Made by a program: the position numbers and the translations under genes. This document shows, in pieces, positions 1-4,951 of a stretch of 5,085 bases of DNA. Source of the DNA: Planctomycetota bacterium. GTDB lineage: Bacteria > Planctomycetota > GCA-002687715 > DRQF01. The DNA is taken from positions 1 through 5,085 of the forward strand of contig WFTN01000312.1 of assembly GCA_015485455.1 (NCBI GenBank), read 5' to 3'. Within the stretch, counting starts at the first letter, position 1. Every line of letters begins with the position of its first letter. A model generated the notes under the pieces. The model was not told where the DNA came from and did not search any database. It was given only the letters and a program-made list of their open reading frames with translations.

Positions 1-335
1 CATATTATATTCTGGAGTCAACCGACCTAGCCTATGAGGAACTCATTGAATGTGTTGTTCCTTACACTGAACCGGAGGTGGAAACATTGATCAAGACAAC
101 AGGCCAAAAACTCAGAGAAGAAGGCCGAATCCAGGGGCGTGAGGAAGGCCGTGCGGAAGGCCGTGAGGAAGGTTGCAAGGCCGCGGCGAAAGCACTTCGG
201 ATCGCTCTTGCTTCTCGTTTCTGCGAGTTGACGGACGATCAAGTCCAGAAGATTGAGACTGCCACATTCACCCAGCTTGACATGTACTTAGATCGGGTTC
301 TCTCTGCCAAGACGCTTGACGAAGTACTTCGATAA
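1..335 (+). CDS. Rpn-family PD-(D/E)XK nuclease / putative transposase, C-terminal part (5' end outside window)
   Basis: The frame is open from the window edge (first full codon at 3) to TAA at 333-335, giving 110 residues. It starts in the YYILESTDL.YEEL region, which in Rpn/Transposase_31 proteins lies near the end of the nuclease part. It continues through ETLIKTTGQKLREEGR and a glycine/arginine/glutamate tetrapeptide tail (EEGR-IQGR-EEGR-AEGR-EEGC, codons 117-176), and ends with a helical segment containing LTDDQVQKIETAT, QLDMYLDRVL and LDEVL. This order is typical of the family's C-terminus. Family members promote RecA-independent recombination in E. coli (RpnA), and larger versions act as toxic antiphage proteins; which applies here is unknown. 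The nuclease catalytic residues lie upstream and cannot be seen. The next Rpn-like leader begins 22 bp after the stop, suggesting a tandem Rpn cluster. Family recognition is by eye from conserved motifs. Confidence 0.85.
   Translation, partial: YYILESTDLAYEELIECVVPYTEPEVETLIKTTGQKLREEGRIQGREEGRAEGREEGCKAAAKALRIALASRFCELTDDQVQKIETATFTQLDMYLDRVLSAKTLDEVLR
74..78 (+). promoter_or_regulatory. Intragenic Shine-Dalgarno-like GGAGG
   Basis: GGAGG sits inside the Rpn coding frame, 8 nt before an in-frame TTG at 87. It is the only sequence basis for proposing internal translation of the C-terminal part. Confidence 0.35.
87..335 (+). CDS. Candidate intragenic small protein (RpnS-like antitoxin) in frame within the Rpn tail
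   Basis: A TTG codon at 87-89 lies 8 nt after GGAGG (74-78), which is ideal Shine-Dalgarno spacing inside the longer Rpn reading frame. Starting there gives an 82-residue protein made of the EGRx tail plus the C-terminal helical segment, without the nuclease domain. In E. coli, rpnL genes are known to make a small C-terminal protein, RpnS, from an internal start, and it blocks the toxicity of the full protein. The position and size here fit that arrangement. A GTG at 78 in the same frame overlaps the Shine-Dalgarno site and is a poorer start. The GGAGG could also be chance, since it simply encodes part of PEVE. Use of this start is inference. Confidence 0.35.
   Translation: MIKTTGQKLREEGRIQGREEGRAEGREEGCKAAAKALRIALASRFCELTDDQVQKIETATFTQLDMYLDRVLSAKTLDEVLR
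117..176 (+). repeat. Five 12-bp tandem units encoding EGRx tetrapeptides
   Basis: The codons read EEGR, IQGR, EEGR, AEGR, EEGC. Units built on GAGGAAGGCCGT/GCGGAAGGCCGT are nearly identical in DNA, most clearly 141-170. Each unit is four codons, so gain or loss of one keeps the frame while changing the length of this hydrophilic, probably helical linker. Such tails are common and length-variable in Rpn-family proteins. Confidence 0.85.
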
Positions 336-357
336 TACCTGGAATCCCGGACTCAGG

Positions 358-522
358 ATTTTCTGGTCCACCTTCCCAAGCGATGACGTCTTGATGGTAG
401 GAGCTCATTGTGATGCCTACCAACCATGATCGTTTTCTTCGCAACGTTTTCTCAACTCCAGTTCATGCTGCCACTGTGCTGGTGACCTTCTTAGGTCAAC
501 TATTTGCTCTGGACCACGATCT
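358..522 (+). repeat. 165-bp direct repeat, copy 1 (Rpn leader plus first 37 codons)
   Basis: This segment matches 4787-4951 without gaps at a constant offset of 4429 bp, with five substitutions (384, 442, 454, 473, 501), about 97% identity. It covers a 55-bp leader containing AGGAG and 110 bp of Rpn coding sequence. Identity stops abruptly after 522 (CAAGCTC here, GTCCACA in copy 2), which marks a breakpoint within the coding region. On the left, identity starts at 358, 22 bp after the stop of the upstream Rpn gene. Confidence 0.95.
399..403 (+). promoter_or_regulatory. Ribosome binding site of the Rpn remnant
   Basis: AGGAG lies 9 nt before the ATG at 413. It is identical to the site before the intact copy at 4842, so the remnant could still be translated into a 39-residue peptide. 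Confidence 0.7.
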
Positions 523-532
523 CAAGCTCTAA
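413..532 (+). pseudogene. Truncated 5' remnant of an Rpn-family gene
   Basis: ATG at 413 opens MPTNHDRFLRNVFSTP, the hallmark N-terminus of Rpn/Transposase_31 proteins, and matches the downstream gene at 4842 over 37 residues. After HDL the sequence diverges and gives K-L and TAA at 530-532, so only 39 codons remain of a gene whose family members usually have around 300. The parts that would carry the conserved aspartate and the ExQ catalytic motif are absent, and I see no trace of them in 523-898. Within the shared codons there are two silent changes (442, 454) and two replacements (Ala to Thr at 473, Gln to Leu at 501) relative to the other copy. It is inactive as a nuclease; whether the short peptide is made is unknown. 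Confidence 0.85.
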
Positions 533-675
533 GTCAACGAACCAGGATTATTCGGGCCGATCGACAAAACGACGAGAAAAACGAGTCGTCGCAAGATTTC
601 TCGATAATCTCAGGGATCGAACCTTGAGTGTCGTTTGCGGCTACAAATACTTTGTGACCGCCGAGATAGGCAATT

Positions 676-728
676 TCGAACAAGATCGCCAAAACAACTG
701 GGAAACACGATCTTGGTCGACGCCAAGA
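676..728 (+). other. Stem-loop with a competing alternative hairpin
   Basis: Arms 676-688 and 708-720 pair over 12 of 13 positions (one A-G mismatch, 680/716), around a 19-nt loop; the core is CAAGATCG/CGATCTTG. The 3' arm also contains TCTTGG (711-716), which can instead pair with CCAAGA (723-728) around a 6-nt loop. The two folds exclude each other. No T-tract follows on either strand, so a factor-independent terminator is not supported. It could be a leader RNA structure, a protein-binding site, or chance. Confidence 0.4.
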
Positions 729-882
729 AACTTCAAACAAGGCGCTTTCAAATGGTAAGAGTTGAGACTACCCTGATCGAATATCCAGATGAAAACCCGT
801 CCCTGATGTGCTGTGTATCATTCATGATGACGACGCGAAACTGCGCGTTCACCGCACAATGAACGATTCGACTTCAATGAGT

Positions 883-889
883 AGAGGAG
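883..889 (+). promoter_or_regulatory. Ribosome binding site of the beta-helix gene
   Basis: AGAGGAG ends 9 nt before the ATG at 899. The match and spacing, together with the signal peptide that begins exactly at this ATG, fix the start of the large gene. Confidence 0.8.
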
Positions 890-898
890 CCTTCTGCT

Positions 899-973
899 AT
901 GCCTTGCCTTGCAAAACTGAACATTGCTACACCTTTGGCTATCGTCTTGTTGCTTGTTGCGTCGGCGGACGGT
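899..973 (+). other. Signal peptide of the beta-helix protein
   Basis: Residues 1-25 show a short n-region with Lys6, an uninterrupted hydrophobic stretch IATPLAIVLLLVASA and small residues at -3/-1 (A21-S-A23). The cysteine at position 3 precedes the hydrophobic core, so it is not a lipobox. Export across the inner membrane by Sec is expected. Confidence 0.8.
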
Positions 974-3900
974 CAAACGAACATAAGTGGTAGCATTTTC
1001 GATGGTTCTGGTGGACCGCTTCTTTCTGGCACAGTCTACCACGCTACAGCCGCAATCAATGTCCCAGCGGGCGAGACCCTCACCGTGCAAGCTGGTGCGA
1101 TTGTCAAATTCGCTACAACGTCCGGCAACTTGCAAGTCGATGGGACTCTCAATGTAACTGCGTCATTTTCGAATCCAGCAATCTTTACCCGCATCGAAGA
1201 CGACACGGCTGGCGGAGATACGAATGGCGATGGCGGCGCTTCGGCTCCTGCGGTGGGGACCTGGCGCGGTGTTCGGATCGAAGAAGTCGCCGGAATCGGT
1301 AACGTCGTCGGTCTTGAACTGCGTTACACGGGAAACTTCGGCAACGCAGCATTCAGAGCCCGAGGTAGTGGTCTTAACATGTCACAATGCCGAGTTCGCG
1401 ACTACATCAATGGTGCCATTTCGATGAACAACACGGGTTCGCCGACAGTTGACAACTGCGTTTTCGAAAACGGAGACGAACCAGGCAAACAGGTGCCCAT
1501 CGAGGCCCTGCCCGGTTTGACAAATAACACAGCTGTGAACAATTCATCCAACAATTCCTGGCTGGTTACACAAGCGACGATAGACGCGGATATTTCGATC
1601 AACGCAAACACGGTGATGGGTGGTGCCCACATCATCAAGAACGGTATCGCAATTGCGCCAGCGCAGACGCTGACCGTCAACGCCGGAGTCAACTTCAAGT
1701 TCAACTCGACAGCTCAGAGGGTGTTAGTCAGCGGAACATTGGTGTGCAACGGGACCGCTGGGGCAAAAGTCGGATTTACCGTGATTGAAGATGATAGTCT
1801 CGGCGGAGACACGAATGTTGATGGTCCGTCAACTGGAACGCCGGGAAGGTGGCGCGGGATAAATTTTGCTGCCACGGATACTGATAGTATGTTGACTCAT
1901 ACGGTCATTGCATATGCGGGCAATGTTGGGCTTCCTGCCGTCCAGATCGTGGGGACAAATCCGATCCTTCTCAACTGCAGTGTCACAGACTGTGCCGTAG
2001 ATGGAATTAGCTTGGAAAACAATTTAACCCCGGCCACATTCACGAACTGTAATTTTGATCGCAATGGCCGTGCAGTCGATGGCGTACTGTTGGAGAACGT
2101 ACCGAACTTTGTGAATTGCACTTCGGCAAACAATACGATCAGTAACTTGATCCATGTTACCAATGGTACGATTGGCGCAAACACGATCATTGGGTCGACC
2201 AACCAAGTTGGCGGCGCGCTTGAACTTGGCAGCAGCGTTGCCGTTCCTGCTAACCTCAGCTTGACTCTGAATGAAGGGGTTATTCTCAAGGCAAGATTTA
2301 CGTCAAATGGCATTACTATTAGCGGCACATTGCTCATCAATGGCACAAATGCCAACCCAGTGGTTTATACCACGATGCTCGATGACATGTTTGGCGGCGA
2401 CAGCAACTTAGATGGTCCATCTGTGGGCGTCCCAGGAACGCACAGGCGATTGGATTTCATGCAATCGGCGATGGGGACGGTGAATTGTTTAATCGTACGG
2501 TTTGGCGGCAACTTTGGCCAAAGTGGTATCAGGGTTTCATTGTCCTCACCGACGTTGACCAATTGCACTGTCGAAGACTGCTCTGGGACGGGTCTGGCCG
2601 TTGTTGACGGCACTCCAACTGTGACGAACTGCAACTTTGATCGCTGCAACATACCAATCACTATGCTGAATATGGAGTCGTTGGCGAACTTCAGTGCCAA
2701 CACTGCCACCGGAAACGTGCAATTTGATGCCATACGAAATACAGATGTAAGTTTGGCCCAGAACCTGTCACTGACTACAGACAACCTCCTGGGGTCGGTG
2801 CTTGTAAACACGGGATCGACAAACATATTGGCAGGATCGAATTTGACCTTGGGGCCTGGAGTTATCTTCAAGTATGTGAATACAAGCAACAGTGTTCAAG
2901 TATCTGGAAGCCTGGATTGCCAAGGAACACTGGCCAATCCGGTTATTCTGACCCGTATCGAAGATGACACTGCGGATGGCGACACGAACAAAGACGGAAG
3001 TGCTAGTGTGCCGATACCCGGTCAATGGCGTGGTGTTTCCTTCAATGCCGGTTCCGGCCCATCGAATTTGGCCCAGACGAGGATACGATATGCTGGCAAC
3101 CTGGGTCTTGCGGGTGTAACAATCGCTACGGATTCTGTGACACTTTCCGATTGTGTCATTGAGGAATGTTTGGCGTCCGCCGTCAGCTTTAACGCCCTCG
3201 ATATCGCGCCCTCAATCAGGGACTGCAGCTTCAACAACTGTAGTCGTTCTTTGGACAACATGCGCTTGGCCAACTTCAAGAACTTAAGGGACAATACTGC
3301 CTTCGGCAACACATTGTCAGACAGCCCACGATTGACGAATGGCGTGGCTGGCGTTGACGATGTTTTGTTCAAGCGATCTTTAATTAACAACGTACTGATC
3401 TCAACGGCCACGCTCTCCGTCACGACGGGTCAATCGTTGCGCATCGAATCCGGATGCATCATTAAATTTGTTAATTCGTCAAACTCGATCGTTGCTAATG
3501 ACGGCAACCTTGAAATACTTGGGACTGGGATAGATCCCGTGATCCTCACGGTTCAATCCGATGATGTTTTTGGAGGGGACTCCAATCTTGACGGAGCGAG
3601 TGTCGGAGCTCCTCTTTCATGGCGCGGTGTGCGCGTGGCCGGGCCTATGGTCACAGGTCGAGTTGAGTTCGTGCGTGTTCGATTCGCCGGCAATCTCAGC
3701 ATACCTGCATTCTTTGGCGACGCACCGGGTGTCATCATGCGAGCGATCAGAGTGGAACACTCAGGCAATCAAGCTTTTGATTTGACAGCGGCGAGTGGTG
3801 ACATCGACAACCTCGTGGCCTTCGATTGCGTCAATGGCATCAAGATAGGCGCAACTGCTGTGTTTAGACTGCGACACGCGACGGTGACAGCTTGCACAGG

Positions 3901-4573
3901 CACGGGAATCGACGCGAATGCTACTTATACCGGACTGATTCAGAATACCATCTCTTGGGGCAACGGTACCAACTTTGTTGGCACCACGGTTGCCAACCTC
4001 TTTGCTTCCAATGGTGATGCCGCCCTAACTGGTATCAATGGAAATATGGATGCGGACCCGTTGTTTTTGGATGCTAGCCTTGCAGTCGGCAGCCTTTTTC
4101 TCACTCCAGCCTCGCCCAGTGTCGGCACCGCTGACTTTTTTGTTTCGCTTTTCGTCGGTTCTGACCACGTTGAATCAACACGCATCGCGGACTTAGATCT
4201 AGACGGTCTTGCCCTGTCTGACATGGGCGCCTACGAATCAGCACCCTATTTCATGGTGAAATCTGGTGAACCTGTGGGCGGTGAAACCATGTTTTTCGCC
4301 ATGCTCGGCCCTCCCGGCATAGGCTTTCTTTACTTAGGTCTCTTGAATGGTGTGCCCCAATACTTTCATCCTTATGGCATGTTCTTGACCGGTGACGCGA
4401 ACAACATCTTCTTTGAACTGATGATTGATCAGGGATTTGGATATCCCATTACTTTCCCTGTAGAACCGGCGATCGTAGGTGTGCGCTTTGGCGTTCAATG
4501 TGTCGGTGCGCCGCTGGGCATGTTGAGCGTTGGGAGCTTTACCAACATGTATCGGGGTATCATTCAGGACTGA
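899..4573 (+). CDS. Giant secreted right-handed beta-helix repeat protein (1224 aa)
   Basis: The protein begins with a Sec signal peptide: MPCLAKLN, a hydrophobic core (residues 9-22) and a likely cleavage after A23 (ASA) or G25. Residues ~50-960 form five tandem ~197-residue modules. Each has a short LTV..G...KF strand, a .SG.L...GT..NP segment, an acidic DD..GGD[TS]N.DG loop, usually WRG, then R[YF].GN and NC/DC strands, as in right-handed parallel beta-helices. Residues 1051-1056 (DADPLF) and 1108-1113 (DMGAYE) are the usual closing motifs of such helices. Residues 1115-1224 form a separate, probably beta-rich domain that I do not recognise by name but that recalls C-terminal domains of large planctomycete secreted proteins. 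No LPXTG or transmembrane anchor is seen. Function is unknown: polysaccharide binding or lyase activity, adhesion or a structural surface role are possible, and no catalytic site is identifiable by eye. It stands alone between Rpn gene pieces. The frame is intact throughout, suggesting it is functional. Confidence 0.9.
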   Translation: MPCLAKLNIATPLAIVLLLVASADGQTNISGSIFDGSGGPLLSGTVYHATAAINVPAGETLTVQAGAIVKFATTSGNLQVDGTLNVTASFSNPAIFTRIEDDTAGGDTNGDGGASAPAVGTWRGVRIEEVAGIGNVVGLELRYTGNFGNAAFRARGSGLNMSQCRVRDYINGAISMNNTGSPTVDNCVFENGDEPGKQVPIEALPGLTNNTAVNNSSNNSWLVTQATIDADISINANTVMGGAHIIKNGIAIAPAQTLTVNAGVNFKFNSTAQRVLVSGTLVCNGTAGAKVGFTVIEDDSLGGDTNVDGPSTGTPGRWRGINFAATDTDSMLTHTVIAYAGNVGLPAVQIVGTNPILLNCSVTDCAVDGISLENNLTPATFTNCNFDRNGRAVDGVLLENVPNFVNCTSANNTISNLIHVTNGTIGANTIIGSTNQVGGALELGSSVAVPANLSLTLNEGVILKARFTSNGITISGTLLINGTNANPVVYTTMLDDMFGGDSNLDGPSVGVPGTHRRLDFMQSAMGTVNCLIVRFGGNFGQSGIRVSLSSPTLTNCTVEDCSGTGLAVVDGTPTVTNCNFDRCNIPITMLNMESLANFSANTATGNVQFDAIRNTDVSLAQNLSLTTDNLLGSVLVNTGSTNILAGSNLTLGPGVIFKYVNTSNSVQVSGSLDCQGTLANPVILTRIEDDTADGDTNKDGSASVPIPGQWRGVSFNAGSGPSNLAQTRIRYAGNLGLAGVTIATDSVTLSDCVIEECLASAVSFNALDIAPSIRDCSFNNCSRSLDNMRLANFKNLRDNTAFGNTLSDSPRLTNGVAGVDDVLFKRSLINNVLISTATLSVTTGQSLRIESGCIIKFVNSSNSIVANDGNLEILGTGIDPVILTVQSDDVFGGDSNLDGASVGAPLSWRGVRVAGPMVTGRVEFVRVRFAGNLSIPAFFGDAPGVIMRAIRVEHSGNQAFDLTAASGDIDNLVAFDCVNGIKIGATAVFRLRHATVTACTGTGIDANATYTGLIQNTISWGNGTNFVGTTVANLFASNGDAALTGINGNMDADPLFLDASLAVGSLFLTPASPSVGTADFFVSLFVGSDHVESTRIADLDLDGLALSDMGAYESAPYFMVKSGEPVGGETMFFAMLGPPGIGFLYLGLLNGVPQYFHPYGMFLTGDANNIFFELMIDQGFGYPITFPVEPAIVGVRFGVQCVGAPLGMLSVGSFTNMYRGIIQD
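1049..3776 (+). repeat. Five tandem ~590-bp modules within the beta-helix gene
   Basis: The DD of the acidic loop falls at residues 101, 298, 495, 689 and 888 (bases 1199, 1790, 2381, 2963, 3560), spacings of 197, 197, 194 and 199 residues. The loop reads D-[TS]-N-x-D-G in all five modules. Modules 1 and 4 share RIEDDTA.GDTN.DG; modules 3 and 5 share DD.FGGDSNLDG and SVG.P. Module 3 has lost the WRG that follows the loop in the others (THRRL instead). Conservation is clear in protein but weak in DNA, so the duplications are old. Module borders are approximate. Confidence 0.85.
4241..4570 (+). other. C-terminal domain of the beta-helix protein (residues 1115-1224)
   Basis: This domain follows directly after the DMGAYES closing motif and shares nothing with the five modules. 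It is rich in Gly, Phe, Met and Pro, with alternating hydrophobic residues suggesting a beta-sandwich (VKSGEPVGGETMFFAMLGPP, later FPVEPAIVGVRF). Domains of similar style end many large secreted proteins in Planctomycetota. It could serve export, surface attachment or ligand binding; none of these can be chosen from sequence alone. Confidence 0.5.
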
Positions 4574-4613
4574 GACTTGGACCGGGGTTTGCTTTGGATT
4601 TTCAGCGTGTCGC

Positions 4614-4692
4614 CTCCCTGTGTCAGTTGTCGCTATTCCTAGGGGCCAAGACGGCTCCTGAGGAGAAGTGCAAATGACTGTGACACAGGGGG
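4614..4692 (+). other. Nested inverted repeats after the beta-helix gene
   Basis: Arms 4614-4625 and 4681-4692 pair over 12 bp (core CCCTGTGTCA/TGACACAGGG perfect, one G-T wobble at 4615/4691). Inside lies a second hairpin, AGGGGCC (4641-4647), loop AAGAC, GGCTCCT (4653-4659), 7 bp with one wobble. No T-run follows, so it is not a standard terminator. The structure encloses the ribosome binding site and start of the small ORF at 4674, so it could control that ORF or protect the 3' end of the upstream mRNA. Confidence 0.45.
4661..4666 (+). promoter_or_regulatory. Shine-Dalgarno site before the 36-codon ORF
   Basis: AGGAGA ends 7 nt before the ATG at 4674, as good as the sites before the two larger genes. 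It lies one base after the inner hairpin (4641-4659). Confidence 0.45.
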
Positions 4693-4784
4693 TCTTGTCT
4701 ATTGGAAGACCGCTGGGTTTGATGGTGCTGAGTCAAAAAGTCCGCCTGATGTTTGCGGCCATTGGCATCGCAGGTATAGACTGA
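4674..4784 (+). CDS. Possible 36-codon small ORF, unknown function
   Basis: ATG at 4674 to TGA at 4782-4784 gives 36 residues beginning MTVTQGVLSIGRPLGL and ending in a mildly hydrophobic FAAIGIAGID. The start has a well-placed AGGAGA. The stop lies 2 bp before the 165-bp repeat copy 2 begins at 4787. It is neither clearly a membrane segment nor a known family. It may be a real small protein, a leader peptide for the downstream Rpn gene, the broken end of a gene cut by the rearrangement, or chance. The ribosome binding site is the only positive evidence. Confidence 0.3.
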   Translation: MTVTQGVLSIGRPLGLMVLSQKVRLMFAAIGIAGID

Positions 4785-4786
4785 AT

Positions 4787-4951
4787 ATTTTCTGGTCCAC
4801 CTTCCCAAGCGACGACGTCTTGATGGTAGGAGCTCATTGTGATGCCTACCAACCATGATCGTTTTCTTCGTAACGTTTTCTCCACTCCAGTTCATGCTGC
4901 CGCTGTGCTGGTGACCTTCTTAGGTCAACAATTTGCTCTGGACCACGATCT
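4787..4951 (+). repeat. 165-bp direct repeat, copy 2 (leader and 5' end of the downstream Rpn gene)
   Basis: Same orientation as 358-522, with five substitutions (4813, 4871, 4883, 4902, 4930) and no gaps. Here the coding sequence continues beyond the repeat into an Rpn reading frame that stays open, so this is probably the parent copy. Confidence 0.95.
4828..4832 (+). promoter_or_regulatory. Ribosome binding site of the downstream Rpn gene
   Basis: AGGAG lies 9 nt before ATG 4842. It is conserved in the repeat copy at 399-403, supporting this start. Confidence 0.75.

Larger units (their letters stand above)
533..898. other. Intergenic stretch without a convincing gene
   Basis: About 366 bp separate the Rpn remnant from the beta-helix gene. 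Frames of 61-84 codons are open here, but they lack good ribosome binding sites, run into or across the next gene start, and their translations resemble no family I know. I see no trace of the missing Rpn 3' part, no tRNA and no clear sigma70 -35/-10 pair at proper spacing. The promoter of the 899 gene should lie here but cannot be pinned down. The stretch contains a stem-loop at 676-720, described separately. Confidence 0.6.

Noticed and set aside
341..362. Possible terminator hairpin after the upstream Rpn stop (AATCC/GGATT then TTTTC)
   Set aside because: Only five Watson-Crick pairs plus wobbles, A/T rich, with a T-run too short and partly within the stem; it is also partly inside the conserved repeat.
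523..530. CAAGCTCT after the breakpoint resembles the reverse complement of GGAGCTTG downstream of repeat copy 2, suggesting an inversion
   Set aside because: The match is only about seven bases and is not continued on either side; expected by chance.
570..591. Inverted repeat CGACGA/TCGTCG in the gap
   Set aside because: Six-base arms with a 10-nt loop are common by chance and nothing around them supports a function.
504..862. Open frames of 75-84 codons in the gap before the beta-helix gene
   Set aside because: No good ribosome binding sites, no recognisable motifs, basic low-quality translations, and they overlap each other on both strands.
899..910. Lipoprotein signal suggested by an early cysteine (residue 3)
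   Set aside because: The cysteine precedes the hydrophobic core, and there is no L-x-[AG]-C motif at the cleavage region.
808..993. 61-codon ORF overlapping the start of the beta-helix gene
   Set aside because: It runs about 95 bp into the large gene in another frame, and the signal peptide and AGAGGAG site clearly favour the 899 start.
1402..2889. Long minus-strand open frames opposite the beta-helix gene (100, 152 and 174 codons)
   Set aside because: They lie wholly antisense to a clear coding gene with signal peptide and repeated domains, and their translations show no family features; they are shadows of its codon pattern.
4574..4613. Factor-independent terminator directly after the beta-helix gene
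   Set aside because: No GC-rich hairpin followed by a T-tract is present; the nearby nested repeats lack a T-run.
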